DNA from: Methylobacterium soli | Lineage (GTDB): Bacteria; Pseudomonadota; Alphaproteobacteria; Rhizobiales; Beijerinckiaceae | NCBI RefSeq assembly: GCF_008806385.1 | Contig: NZ_VZZK01000017.1 | Span: 56,962 to 120,961, forward strand | Direction: 5' to 3' | Length of the DNA: 64,000 nucleotides | Shown: in pieces, positions 43,681 to 52,726 of the stretch | Numbering within the stretch: the stretch's first letter is position 1 | Layout: every line of letters starts with the position of its first letter | Program-made: the position numbers and the translations under genes | Notes under the pieces: model-generated | Seen by the model: only the letters and a program-made list of their open reading frames with translations | Databases searched by the model: none | Told to the model about the DNA's origin: nothing

Positions 43681-43695
43681 TGCATGCAGCATGCA
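43681..43695. promoter_or_regulatory. Perfect palindrome, probable GntR/FCD operator
   Basis: TGCATGC-A-GCATGCA is a perfect 15-bp inverted repeat in the 196-base gap between the regulator and the divergent permease gene. A related half-site TTGCATGCCG stands at about 43627-43636. FCD-type regulators bind short palindromes of this kind, so both divergent transcripts could be controlled from here. Confidence 0.65.
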
Positions 43696-43827
43696 GAAAA
43701 TGCCTTGCGCGTTCTGGGCCGTGTCCCGATGGTGCGCCGAACAGTCCTGCGGGATGCCGGAGTGAACCTTCGCACGGCTCCCAGCGCCGGTCCGTCTCGG
43801 CGGTCCGTACCACGGGAGCATCCCTCG

Positions 43828-44694
43828 ATGCAGACGGTCAGCCAATCCCTCCCGGGTGGCGCTCGGGTCGCGGTCCGCCAGGCCTGGCTCGAGCGCGGAC
43901 GCTCGCGCCTGGAGCGTCTCGCCGTTCCGGTCCTCCTGCTGGCGGGCTGGGAAGTAATCGCGCGCTCGGGGTACCTGCCGCCGAGCCTGCTGCCGCCGCC
44001 CACGGCCGTCCTGCACGCCCTGGGCGACTGGACCCTCGGGATCGACGGGACCACGCAGGATTACTCGGGCACCTGGGCCCGTCACGCCCTCTCGAGCACG
44101 TGGCGCGTCCTCGTCGGCTTCGGCCTCGCAGCGCTGGCCGGCATCGCGATCGGTACCGCGATCGGGTGGTCGCGCTCCGTCGAGAAGGCGATCGAGCCGA
44201 CGCTCCAAATGCTGCGGCCGATCCCGCCGGTCTCCTGGATTCCACTGGCCATCATCTGGTTCGGCATCGCCGACAAGCCGGCGATCTTCCTGGTCTTCCT
44301 CGGGGCCTTCTTCCCGATCCTGATGAACACCATCCACGGCGTGCGCACGATCGACCGGAACCTCGTGCGGGCCGCATCCATGATGGGGGCGAGCGAGCGG
44401 CAGCTCCTTTGGAACGTCGTGGTTCCGGCCGCCCTACCCTCGATCTCCGCGGGCCTGCGCATCGCGATCGGCTCGGCCTGGATGCTGACGGTGACGGCCG
44501 AGATGGTCGCGGTGAAGAGCGGGGTCGGTTACGTGCTCTGGGATTCCTACTACTTTCTCCGCTACGACATGGTGATCGCCGCGATGGTCTCGATCGGCCT
44601 GCTCGGGTACCTGTCGGACTGGGCGATCAAGGGATTGATGGGCCGCGTCCTGCGCTGGCAGCGAACCACCACCGTCCATGGCCGGGAGGGCTGA
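43828..44694 (+). CDS. ABC transporter permease (SsuC/TauC-like)
   Basis: A 288-residue inner-membrane protein with about six helices and the BPD_transp_1 motif EAA.MMGAS (AASMMGASERQLLWNVVVPAALP, near residue 190). The opening YLPPSLLPPPTAVLHAL is typical of the nitrate/sulfonate/taurine branch. GGGAG precedes the ATG at 43828; the frame is open upstream to 43630 but crosses the regulatory gap. It is the first gene of the rightward operon and pairs with the ATPase 2 bases downstream and the substrate-binding protein at 41798. Confidence 0.92.
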   Translation: MQTVSQSLPGGARVAVRQAWLERGRSRLERLAVPVLLLAGWEVIARSGYLPPSLLPPPTAVLHALGDWTLGIDGTTQDYSGTWARHALSSTWRVLVGFGLAALAGIAIGTAIGWSRSVEKAIEPTLQMLRPIPPVSWIPLAIIWFGIADKPAIFLVFLGAFFPILMNTIHGVRTIDRNLVRAASMMGASERQLLWNVVVPAALPSISAGLRIAIGSAWMLTVTAEMVAVKSGVGYVLWDSYYFLRYDMVIAAMVSIGLLGYLSDWAIKGLMGRVLRWQRTTTVHGREG

Positions 44695-44696
44695 CC

Positions 44697-45473
44697 ATGG
44701 CCGAGATCGCCATTCGCAACGTCACGAAGACCTTCCACGACCGAGCCCGCGCCCGCGATATCCTCGCGGTCGACACCGTGAACCTGACGATTGCCGACCA
44801 CGACTTCGTCTGTCTGCTCGGTCCCTCGGGCTGCGGGAAGTCCACGCTCCTCAACATGATCGCGGGCTTCGAGAAGCCGAGCACCGGCTCGATCGAGGTC
44901 GGCGGCGCCCGCGTCGAGCGGCCGGGCGCCGACCGCGGCGTGGTGTTTCAGCAGCCGACCCTGATGCCGTGGCTCGACGTTGCCGACAACGTGGCTTTCC
45001 ACCTGAAGCTGAAGGGCGTCCGCCGCAGGGGGCGGCGCGAGCAGGCGCAATCCTTCATCGACCTCGTCGGCCTCACCGGCTTCGAGCGGCACTTTCCCTC
45101 CGAACTCTCGGGAGGCATGAACCAGCGCGTCGGCATCGCCCGGGCGCTTCTGATGAATCCGCGGGTGATTCTGATGGATGAACCCTTCGCGGCCCTCGAC
45201 GCCCAGACCAAGATGGAGATGCAGGAGGAACTGGTGCGGATCTGGGAGCGCATCCGCTGCACCATCGTGTTCGTCACCCACAGCGTCGATGAGGCCCTGG
45301 TGCTGGGCAGCCGGATCGCCGTGATGACGCGCCGGCCGGGCCGCATCCGCGACGATTTCGCCTTCGATCTCCCGCGCCCGCGCGACGTGACGAGCCCCGC
45401 CTTCAACGATGCGAAGCGCCGGATCCTGTCCCTGATCCGGGACGAGGCCGCGACGGCCCGGCGGGCCGCCTGA
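44697..45473 (+). CDS. ABC transporter ATP-binding protein (SsuB/TauB-like)
   Basis: A 258-residue ATPase with Walker A GPSGCGKST, signature ELSGGMNQRVGIAR and Walker B VILMDEPF. It drives the permease encoded just before it. MAEIAIRNVTKTF is the start. The stop overlaps the next start as TGATG, so the AMDase-like enzyme is translated in the same chain. A longer frame reads through from the permease region in another phase and is not real. Confidence 0.95.
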   Translation: MAEIAIRNVTKTFHDRARARDILAVDTVNLTIADHDFVCLLGPSGCGKSTLLNMIAGFEKPSTGSIEVGGARVERPGADRGVVFQQPTLMPWLDVADNVAFHLKLKGVRRRGRREQAQSFIDLVGLTGFERHFPSELSGGMNQRVGIARALLMNPRVILMDEPFAALDAQTKMEMQEELVRIWERIRCTIVFVTHSVDEALVLGSRIAVMTRRPGRIRDDFAFDLPRPRDVTSPAFNDAKRRILSLIRDEAATARRAA

Positions 45474-46255
45474 TGGCCGCGCCGGATGCACTGTGGGACG
45501 GGGACCTGACGGGCGCGCGCCTGCGCCTCGGGATGCTGACGCCCTCCTCGAACACCGTGCTGGAGCCGATGATGGCGGCGCTCGCCGCTGATCTGCCGGG
45601 GGCGAGCGTGCATTTTAGCCGCTTCCGGGTGACCGAGATCGCCCTGTCGGAGGCCGCGCTGGGGCAGTTCTCACTCGCGCCGATGATCGAGGCTGCCGAA
45701 CTGCTCGGGCACGCGAAGGTCGACGCAATTGCGTGGAACGGCACCTCTGCGGCTTGGCTCGGCTTCGCACGCGACGAGGCGCTCTGCGCGGCGATCGAGC
45801 GGGCGACCGGGATCCCCAGCACGACCTCGGTCCTCGCCTTCCGCGATCTGTTCCGCGCGACGGGCGCGCGCCGCATCGGCCTCGTCACCCCCTATACGGG
45901 GGACGTGCAGGCCCGCATCATGGCCAATTGGGAGGAGGCGGGCTTCCCCTGCACGGCCGAGCGGCATTTGGCGCTCAGCGACAACTTTTCCTTCGCGGAG
46001 GTCGACGAGGAGCGGGTCGCCGAGATGGCCCGGGCGGTCGCCCGCGAGGGCTGCGACGCCGTGGCGATCGTCTGCACGAACATGCGCGGGACCCTTGTTG
46101 CCCCGGCCCTCGAGCAGGAGATCGGCGTCCCGGTCTACGATTCCATCGCCGCGACTATGTGGGGCAGCCTCGGCCTCACCGGGCGGGAGGCCGGGACCCT
46201 CGCGGCTCGCGGCAGTCTGTTCGCGGTTCCGCCGCCCTGCCGGCGCGAGCGCTGA
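45473..46255 (+). CDS. Maleate isomerase/arylmalonate decarboxylase family enzyme
   Basis: A 260-residue Asp/Glu racemase-superfamily protein. The first active-site loop is WNGTSA (Gly90, Thr91, Ser92) where maleate isomerase has a cysteine; the second is VCTNMRG with Cys201; Tyr141 lies in the middle (PYTGD). In arylmalonate decarboxylase the key residues are Gly74-Thr75-Ser76, Tyr126 and Cys188, so the spacing agrees well. A single-cysteine decarboxylation or isomerisation of a dicarboxylic acid is more likely than a two-cysteine isomerase. The start overlaps the ATPase stop. Confidence 0.85.
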   Translation: MAAPDALWDGDLTGARLRLGMLTPSSNTVLEPMMAALAADLPGASVHFSRFRVTEIALSEAALGQFSLAPMIEAAELLGHAKVDAIAWNGTSAAWLGFARDEALCAAIERATGIPSTTSVLAFRDLFRATGARRIGLVTPYTGDVQARIMANWEEAGFPCTAERHLALSDNFSFAEVDEERVAEMARAVAREGCDAVAIVCTNMRGTLVAPALEQEIGVPVYDSIAATMWGSLGLTGREAGTLAARGSLFAVPPPCRRER

Positions 46256-46266
46256 GGAGGCGAGCG

Positions 46267-47037
46267 GTGCGGATCCTCCTTCTCAATCCCAACACCTCGC
46301 AGGACATGACCGACCGCATGGTGGCGGTGGCCCGGACCGTCGCGTCCGCGGGTACCACCCTCGTGCCGGTGACGGCGGCGCGCGGAATGCCCTACATCGC
46401 GAGCCGCGCCGAGGCGCAGATCGGTGGCGCGATCGCCCTCGAGATGATCGCGGAGCATCACCGCGGCGTCGACGCCGTCGTGATCGCGGCCTTCGGGGAT
46501 CCCGGCCTGCTCGGCGCGCGCGAGCTCTTCGACATCCCGATCGTCGGCATGGCCGAGGCCGCGATGCTGAGCGCCTGCATGCTCGGGCGCCGCTTCGGCA
46601 TCGTCACCTTCGCGCGGGCGCTGGGCCCTTGGTACGAGGACTGTGTGGCGATGCATGGCCTCGCGAGCCGCTGCGCCGGCATCCGGATGCTCGACGCCCC
46701 GGTCCGGGCCGTCGCCACGGTGCAGGACGACAGCGAGGACCTCCTCGTCGAGCTGGCGATCCGCAGCGTCGCCCAGGACGAGGCCGACGTCATTATCCTG
46801 GCCGGCGCTCCGCTGGCGGGCCTCGCCCGTCGGGTCGCCCACCGGATCCCGGTCCCGCTCGTCGATCAGGTGGGGGCCGCCGTGAAGCAGGCCGAGGCCC
46901 TCGTCGCTTTGCGTCCTCGCAAGGCGACAACCGGCACCTTCAGCCGGCCGCCGGCCAAGCCAGCGATCGGCCTGCCCCAGCCTCTGACGGAGCGGATCGC
47001 CCATACGGACGAGGCCGCCTCGCTCCGCGCCGGGTGA
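46267..47037 (+). CDS. Asp/Glu (hydantoin) racemase family protein
   Basis: A 256-residue protein with the hydantoin/allantoin racemase pattern: MRILLLNPNTSQ, a first loop FGDPGLLGARE, VVGMAEAA-like IVGMAEAAM and a second loop ILAGAPLAGLA. In active racemases a cysteine precedes FGDPG; here Ala75 takes its place, and the second loop has no cysteine either. The two-cysteine mechanism therefore looks impossible, so it may be a lyase-like or binding variant. It starts with GTG at 46267. The paralogue at 52887 keeps Cys75. Confidence 0.82.
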   Translation: MRILLLNPNTSQDMTDRMVAVARTVASAGTTLVPVTAARGMPYIASRAEAQIGGAIALEMIAEHHRGVDAVVIAAFGDPGLLGARELFDIPIVGMAEAAMLSACMLGRRFGIVTFARALGPWYEDCVAMHGLASRCAGIRMLDAPVRAVATVQDDSEDLLVELAIRSVAQDEADVIILAGAPLAGLARRVAHRIPVPLVDQVGAAVKQAEALVALRPRKATTGTFSRPPAKPAIGLPQPLTERIAHTDEAASLRAG

Positions 47038-47047
47038 GGGGAAGCCC

Positions 47048-48445
47048 ATGACCGAACTCGACCTCGCCATTCGGGGCGGCACCGTGGTGACGGCCGCCGA
47101 TTCTGTGCGCGCCGATATCGGCATCCGCGACGGCCGCATCGTCGCGATCGCCGATCGCCTGGAGGGCGCTGCCCGCGAGATCGACGCGACCGGCCTTCTG
47201 GCGCTGCCGGGCGGCATCGACAGCCACGTCCACATCGCCCAGGCAGCGGGGACTGGCATCGTCATGGCGGATGACTTCGCCTCTGCGACCGCGGCGGCGG
47301 CGGCGGGAGGCAACACGCTGGTGATGCCCTTCGCACTCCAGGCCCGCGGCACCTCGCTGCGCGAGGCGGTCCAGGCCTACCGGGGCCTCGCCGAGGGCCG
47401 CTGCTACGTCGACGTGGCGATGCACATGATCGTCTCGGACGCGTCCCCGGGCGTCCTCGGGCAGGAGCTGCCGTCACTCGTCAAGGACGGCTACACCTCG
47501 TTCAAGGTCTTCATGACCTACGACGATCTCGTCCTCAGCGACCGCGAGCTCCTCCAGGTCTTCGACGTGGCCCGGCGCGAGGGCGCCCTCGTGATGGTCC
47601 ATTGCGAGGGCTACGACGCCATCCGCTTCCTGACCGAGCGCCTCGAGCGCGAAGGACGCACCGCCCCCTACTACCACGCGGTGTCGCGGCCGGAGATCGT
47701 GGAGCGCGAGGCTGCCCACCGGGCGATCAGCCACGCCGAACTCGTCGACGTGCCGATCATGATCGTTCACGTCTCCGGCCGGGAGGCGATGGAGCAGGTG
47801 CGCTGGGCGCAGGCGCGCGGCCTCAAGGTCTACGCGGAGACCTGCCCGCAATACATCACTCTGACGGCCGAGGACCTGCGCGACGCCGGCGTCGAGATGA
47901 GCGGCGCGAAGTATGTCTGCTCGCCGCCGCCGCGCGAGGCGGAGAGTCACGCGGCGATCTGGGAAGGCCTAGTCCAGGGAGTGTTCCAGACCTTCTCGTC
48001 CGACCATTGCCCGTTCCGCTACGACGACCCCGCGGGCAAGCTGACCCCCCGCGGCCGGACCTCCTTCCGCTGGGTGCCGAACGGAATCCCGGGTATCGAG
48101 ACGCGCCTGCCGATCCTGTTCTCTGAAGGGGTGTCGAAAGGGCGGATCAGCCTGCAGCGCTTCGTTGAATTGTCGTCAACGAACCATGCTCGCATCTACG
48201 GCCTCACCCGCAAGGGCTCGATCGCCGTCGGATACGATGCCGACATTGCCCTCTGGGACCCAACCCGCCGCGAGACGATCCGCCAGGAGATCCTGCATCA
48301 TGGCGCCGACTACACGCCCTGGGAAGGGTTCGAGGTCGTCGGCTGGCCCGTCACCACGATCCTGCGAGGCGAGGTGATCGCCGAGGCTGGCCGCGTCGTC
48401 GGAACGCCGGGTCAGGGGCGGATCCTCGACCGGCAACCTCGCTGA
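47048..48445 (+). CDS. Dihydropyrimidinase/hydantoinase-type cyclic amidohydrolase
   Basis: A 465-residue metal-dependent amidohydrolase. All metal ligands are present: His60-x-His62 (DSHVHI), the carboxylated Lys153 (SFKVFMTYDD), His185, His241 (IVHVSG) and Asp319 (SSDHCPF). It opens a cyclic amide ring such as dihydropyrimidine, hydantoin or an imide. The binuclear centre and length match the D-hydantoinase branch. It ends the rightward operon and is 11 bases from the racemase. No N-carbamoyl hydrolase gene is near, which leaves the substrate open. Confidence 0.93.
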   Translation: MTELDLAIRGGTVVTAADSVRADIGIRDGRIVAIADRLEGAAREIDATGLLALPGGIDSHVHIAQAAGTGIVMADDFASATAAAAAGGNTLVMPFALQARGTSLREAVQAYRGLAEGRCYVDVAMHMIVSDASPGVLGQELPSLVKDGYTSFKVFMTYDDLVLSDRELLQVFDVARREGALVMVHCEGYDAIRFLTERLEREGRTAPYYHAVSRPEIVEREAAHRAISHAELVDVPIMIVHVSGREAMEQVRWAQARGLKVYAETCPQYITLTAEDLRDAGVEMSGAKYVCSPPPREAESHAAIWEGLVQGVFQTFSSDHCPFRYDDPAGKLTPRGRTSFRWVPNGIPGIETRLPILFSEGVSKGRISLQRFVELSSTNHARIYGLTRKGSIAVGYDADIALWDPTRRETIRQEILHHGADYTPWEGFEVVGWPVTTILRGEVIAEAGRVVGTPGQGRILDRQPR

Positions 48446-48485
48446 CAGAGCCCGCAGCATCACGGGCCCGCCGCGCGAAGGGCAG

Positions 48486-49376
48486 TCAGAGCTTCAGCGG
48501 TCCGCGGCGAGCCCGCCGGCGCTGAAGCCAGAGCACGGTGAAGAGGGCGGAGGCGATGACGACGGCCGAAACGGCGGTCGTCAGCGTGCCGAGGGCGTAG
48601 ATTTCCGGCGTCGTCACCGTCGTGGTCAGGCCCTGGAGCTCCAGCGGCAGGGTGTTGCGTCCCCCGATCGCCTGGCTGGTCCGCGCCAGCTCGTCGAAGG
48701 AGAGGGTGAAGCCGAACAGGGCGACGCCGACGAGGGAGGGCGCGAGGATCGGCACGACGACATGGGCGAGCGTCTGCGCACCGGTGGCGCCGAGATCACG
48801 CGCCGCCTCCTCGTAGGCCGGGTCGAAGCGGTTGAAGACCGCGAACATGATCAGGAGGCCGAAGGGCAGCGTCCAGGTCAGGTGCGCGCCGAGGGCCGAG
48901 GTGTAGAGCCCCATCGCGGTGCCGTGGTCCTGGAGGATCGTCCAGCCCGTCGCCGCGGCGAGTGCCTTGATGCCGTCGTCGATCAGTCGAAACTCCAGGC
49001 CGATCCCGAGGGAGACGACGATTGAGGGCACGATCAGGCTAGCGACCGCGAGGGTGAACAGGAGATTGGAGCCCCGAAAACCCTTGCGGAAGGCGAGGCC
49101 CGCGAAGAAGGCGAGCAAAACCGTCAGCGCCATGGCAACGAGGCCGAGCCGGAGGGACCTCCCGAAGGCCGCCCAGATGTCGACCACGCCGACGCCGGCC
49201 CAGAGCCGCGAGAACCAGTGCGTCGAGACGCCGTTCAGCGGGAAGGTCAGGCCGCCCTGCGGTCCCTGGAAGCTGAGGACGAGGATCGTCAGCGTGGGGC
49301 CATAGAGGAACAGCACGAACAGCGCGAAGAACACTGCCAGGACGTAGAACGAGAGATTGCGGGGACGGCCGCTCAC
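48486..49376 (-). CDS. ABC transporter permease (PotC-like)
   Basis: A 296-residue inner-membrane permease with six helices and the motif EAARDLGATGAQTLAHVVVPILAPSLVG near residue 200. It follows the polyamine/iron type-II importer branch. It converges on the hydantoinase gene (40 bases between the stops) and begins 4 bases after the PotB-like stop. It would form the channel with the PotB-like protein. Confidence 0.9.
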   Translation of the reverse strand: MSGRPRNLSFYVLAVFFALFVLFLYGPTLTILVLSFQGPQGGLTFPLNGVSTHWFSRLWAGVGVVDIWAAFGRSLRLGLVAMALTVLLAFFAGLAFRKGFRGSNLLFTLAVASLIVPSIVVSLGIGLEFRLIDDGIKALAAATGWTILQDHGTAMGLYTSALGAHLTWTLPFGLLIMFAVFNRFDPAYEEAARDLGATGAQTLAHVVVPILAPSLVGVALFGFTLSFDELARTSQAIGGRNTLPLELQGLTTTVTTPEIYALGTLTTAVSAVVIASALFTVLWLQRRRARRGPLKL

Positions 49377-49380
49377 GCGC

Positions 49381-50322
49381 TCACAGCTCCCGGCGCAGGT
49401 CGATGATGCGGGTCAGGCCGAGGATCATCAGCATCACTGCGCCGAGCAGCACCATGGCGTTGGCCGCGGCGGCCGGAAATTGCAGGTACGACATCTGAAC
49501 CTGGATGACCTTGCCGACCGAGGCGATCTGCTGCCCGCCCATGACGCCGACGGTCACGAAATCTCCCATCACGAGGGTGACGACGAAGATCGACCCGATG
49601 GCGATGCCCGGTTTGCAAAGGGGAATGACCACGTTCGTCAGGGTCTGCCAGCCCGTGGCACCCGCGTCGTAGGAGGCCTCGATCAGCGCACGGTCGATCC
49701 GCGCCATGCTGTTGAAGATCGGCACGATCATGAAGACGGTGTAGAGGTGCACGAAGGCGAGGGTGACGGAGAAGTCCGAGTAGAGGAGCCCCTCGATCGG
49801 AGACCTGATCAGGCCGAGGCTCTGCAGCGTGTCGTTGACGAGCCCGTTGCGTCCGAGGAGGGGGATCCACGAAATCATCCGGATCACGTTCGAGGTCCAG
49901 AACGGGATCGTGCAGATCAGGAACAGCACCGTCTGGGTCGTGCGCGAGCGGACGTGGAATGCCAGGAAGTAGGCCACCGTGAAGCCAATCAGCAGGGTGC
50001 AGACCCAGGTCAGCGCGCAGAACTTCAGCGTCGACAGGTAGGTCCGCACCGTGGTGCAGAGGTCGCTGCCGTTGAGGCAGCCCTCGAAGACGTCGCGGTA
50101 GTTCTGCAGGGTGAAGGCCGGAACGATCTCGTACTCGTTGTACTCCCAGAAGCTGACCATCAGGGTGAGCAGCAGCGGGATAGCGAGGAAGATCAGAAAC
50201 ACGAGCGCCATCGGCGCCGCCTGCAGGTAGGTCCGGCGACGCCGGCGCCGCTCGCCCGCGTTGAGGCTGGTCTGCGGCTTGTCGGCCGCGAGCGCGGGCG
50301 CGGGCAGAACAATCTCGGTCAT
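49381..50322 (-). CDS. ABC transporter permease (PotB-like)
   Basis: A 313-residue permease with a longer polar N-terminus and a periplasmic loop containing two cysteines (GCLNGSDLCTTV). The cytoplasmic coupling motif is EASYDAGATGWQTLTNVVIPLCKPG. The start at 50322 has GAGGAG upstream. It is the second gene of the importer operon; the solute-binding gene ends 100 bases earlier in transcription order. Confidence 0.9.
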   Translation of the reverse strand: MTEIVLPAPALAADKPQTSLNAGERRRRRRTYLQAAPMALVFLIFLAIPLLLTLMVSFWEYNEYEIVPAFTLQNYRDVFEGCLNGSDLCTTVRTYLSTLKFCALTWVCTLLIGFTVAYFLAFHVRSRTTQTVLFLICTIPFWTSNVIRMISWIPLLGRNGLVNDTLQSLGLIRSPIEGLLYSDFSVTLAFVHLYTVFMIVPIFNSMARIDRALIEASYDAGATGWQTLTNVVIPLCKPGIAIGSIFVVTLVMGDFVTVGVMGGQQIASVGKVIQVQMSYLQFPAAAANAMVLLGAVMLMILGLTRIIDLRREL

Positions 50323-50422
50323 GGAGCTCTCCTCGGCGCTACAAAGAGGCACAGAACCCGGGCGCCAAGCTTCGACGTCCGGTCGCGTCGCGCGCGGCAG
50401 GCGCGGCGATGCGAGGTCGCGC

Positions 50423-51688
50423 TCACGCGGCGATGAACTCGTTCCACTTGCGGACCATATATGTGTTCTCGTCCATCACCGCGTTCCAGCAGGCAACCGA
50501 GCCCATGCGCGCCTCGAAGGAACCGCCGTCGCGCGTCGCACCGGCCTTCTCGAGGGTCGAGCCGTCCGGACCCTTGATGTCCTTCTCGGCCGCCTTGCCC
50601 TCCATCCAGTAGGCCCACTCGTAGGGTTCCATATGCGCCTTGGCGGTCTCCAGGACCGCGGAGTAGTAGCCTTGCCGGTTGAGGTAGGCTCCGGCCCAGC
50701 CCGAGAGGAACCAGTTGACGAAGTCGTAGGCGGCATCGAGCTTGCGCCCGCTCAGCGTCTTCGGCAGGCCGAAGCCCGACGCCCAGGCGCGGTAGCCCTC
50801 CTTCAACGGCTGGTAGATGCAGGGCACCCCCTGGGAGCGGACCTTGGTGACGGCGGGCGACCACATCGACTGGATCACGGTCTCGCCGGACGCCATCAGG
50901 TTCACGGACTCGTTGAAGTCCTGCCAGAAGGCCCGGAACTGGCCCGCGCGCTTAGCCTCGATCAGGAGCTTGATGGTGCGGTCGATCTCCGCCTTCGTCA
51001 TGTTCCCCTTGTCGCCGTAGGTGTAGTCGCCCGTCGCCTCCACGACCATCGCGGCGTCCATGATGCCGATCGACGGGATGTTGAGGATCGACGCGCGCCC
51101 CTTGAACTCGGGGTTCAGCAGTTCCTTCCAGCTCCCGATCGGCCGATTGATCAGGTCCGGACGGATGCCGAGGGTATCGGCGTTGTAGGTCGTGGGGATC
51201 AGGGTGATCCACTCGGTGGGGAAATTCGCGAAGGTCTTTCCATTCTGGCCCTCGAGATAGAAGACCTTCTTCGGCGCCGTGCCCTGGTCCCCGATCGTCT
51301 TGCCGGCGACCTCGCCCTTGGTGAACACGCTGGTGATCTTGTCGGCGAGCTTGATGCGCTTGGCATCCATGCCGAGGATATTGCCCGAGGGGATGATTTT
51401 CTTGAGGCTGAAGAACTCGGTGTCGACGAGATCGAACGAGTTCGGCTGCGTCACCACGCGCTTGGTCACCTCGTCTGTGACCACCGGGATGTACTCGATG
51501 GTGATGCCGAGATCCTCCTTCACCTTCCGGGCGATCTCGGCCGATTGATTCACGGCCGTTCCGAGGTAGCGAAGCGTCACGGGCTCGGCCGCGTGGATCG
51601 CCGGAAATCCGGTGATCGGCCCGGCGCCGAGCGCCAGGCCGGCTCCTTTCAGGAAGGTGCGCCGGTTCGGTGTGGTGATCTCGCTCAT
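50423..51688 (-). CDS. ABC transporter substrate-binding protein (PotD-like), Tat-type signal
   Basis: A 421-residue extracytoplasmic binding protein of the spermidine/putrescine class. The N-terminus NRRTFLKGAGLALGAGP has a twin-arginine pattern. The body has VTLRYLGTAVNQSAEIARKV, FDLVDTEFFSLKKIIP and IPTTYNADTLG, with KLDAAYDFVNWFLSG near the end, as in PotD-like proteins. Its ligand could be a polyamine or a nitrogenous compound handled by this locus. It lies between the ATPase and the first permease. Confidence 0.9.
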   Translation of the reverse strand: MSEITTPNRRTFLKGAGLALGAGPITGFPAIHAAEPVTLRYLGTAVNQSAEIARKVKEDLGITIEYIPVVTDEVTKRVVTQPNSFDLVDTEFFSLKKIIPSGNILGMDAKRIKLADKITSVFTKGEVAGKTIGDQGTAPKKVFYLEGQNGKTFANFPTEWITLIPTTYNADTLGIRPDLINRPIGSWKELLNPEFKGRASILNIPSIGIMDAAMVVEATGDYTYGDKGNMTKAEIDRTIKLLIEAKRAGQFRAFWQDFNESVNLMASGETVIQSMWSPAVTKVRSQGVPCIYQPLKEGYRAWASGFGLPKTLSGRKLDAAYDFVNWFLSGWAGAYLNRQGYYSAVLETAKAHMEPYEWAYWMEGKAAEKDIKGPDGSTLEKAGATRDGGSFEARMGSVACWNAVMDENTYMVRKWNEFIAA

Positions 51689-51730
51689 GCGGGTGTTTCC
51701 CCTGGCTTGTTCTGCGCGAAAGGTATGATG

Positions 51731-52726
51731 TCAGGCGTCGAGCCGGTGTGCGGCGGCCTCGTCCCAGCCGACCGGAATGGTATCGCCGAGGGCGAACGGG
51801 TGCGCGGCGAAGGCGTGATCGCTCAGCACCGCGGTCAGCGCCGAGGAGCCGTCGGCCGGCCGCTCGATCCCGTCGGCATCGAGGCCGACCAGGACGCTGG
51901 TCCCTTGGTATTCGACCGCGACCACCCGCGCCCGACGAGCCCCCTGGCCGGCATCCTCACCGAGGCGCATCCGGTCGGTGCGGACGGCGATGGGACCTTC
52001 AGGGAGGCTGATCACGTTGTGGCCGCCGATGAAGCGCGCGACAAACGCGGTCGCCGGGCGCTCGAACACGGTGCGCGGATCGGCGGCCTGCTCGATCCGT
52101 CCACCCCTCATGACCACGACGAGGTCGGAAAGAGCTATTGCCTCCTCCTGACTGTGCGTGACGTGGATGAAGGTGAGGCCGAGTTCCGCCTGGATCCGCT
52201 TCAGCTCGACCCGCATCCGGCCGCGCAGGAATGGATCGAGGGCAGAGAGCGGCTCATCGAGGAGAAGGACCTTCGGGCCGGTGACCAGCGCGCGGGCAAG
52301 CGCCACGCGCTGCTGCTGGCCGCCGGAGAGCTGGGCGGGCAGACGTTCGGCCAGACGCTCCATCTGCACGAGGCTCAACATCGCCATGGCCTTGGCTTGC
52401 CGCTCGGCCTTGGCGATCCCGCGCATCTTCAGGCTGAAGGCGACGTTGTCCCGGCAGTTCAGGTGTGGGAAGAGCGCGTAGCTCTGGAACATCATCGCGG
52501 TGCCGCGTCCGGCAGGCGGTGCATCACCGACGGAATACGGCCCGATTACGACGTCGCCGCTCGACACGGCCTCGTGCCCGCCGATCATCCGCAGCGTGGT
52601 GGTCTTACCGCAGCCGGACGGCCCCAACAGGCAGCAATAGGCCCCTGACGAGATCTTCAGGTCGATCGCGTCCACGGCGAGGGTGTCGCCGTAGCGCTTG
52701 GTCAGACGGATCAGCTCGACATCCAT
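51731..52726 (-). CDS. ABC transporter ATP-binding protein (PotA-like)
   Basis: A 331-residue ATPase with Walker A GPSGCGKTT, signature QLSGGQQQRVALARA and Walker B VLLLDEPLSALD, followed by a TOBE domain from about residue 250 as in PotA/FbpC proteins. The start at 52726 gives MDVELIRLTKRYGD; the frame is open upstream. It is the first of the four importer genes (ATPase, binding protein, two permeases) in transcription order. Confidence 0.94.
   Translation of the reverse strand: MDVELIRLTKRYGDTLAVDAIDLKISSGAYCCLLGPSGCGKTTTLRMIGGHEAVSSGDVVIGPYSVGDAPPAGRGTAMMFQSYALFPHLNCRDNVAFSLKMRGIAKAERQAKAMAMLSLVQMERLAERLPAQLSGGQQQRVALARALVTGPKVLLLDEPLSALDPFLRGRMRVELKRIQAELGLTFIHVTHSQEEAIALSDLVVVMRGGRIEQAADPRTVFERPATAFVARFIGGHNVISLPEGPIAVRTDRMRLGEDAGQGARRARVVAVEYQGTSVLVGLDADGIERPADGSSALTAVLSDHAFAAHPFALGDTIPVGWDEAAAHRLDA

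Noticed and set aside
43680..45473. Long plus-strand frame reading through the permease gene into the ATPase
   Set aside because: The first two thirds are out of phase with the real permease; only the part from 44697 is a protein.
50261..52648. 795-codon plus-strand frame opposite the PotABCD-like genes
   Set aside because: It spans several genes on the other strand and shows no domain, so it is a shadow.
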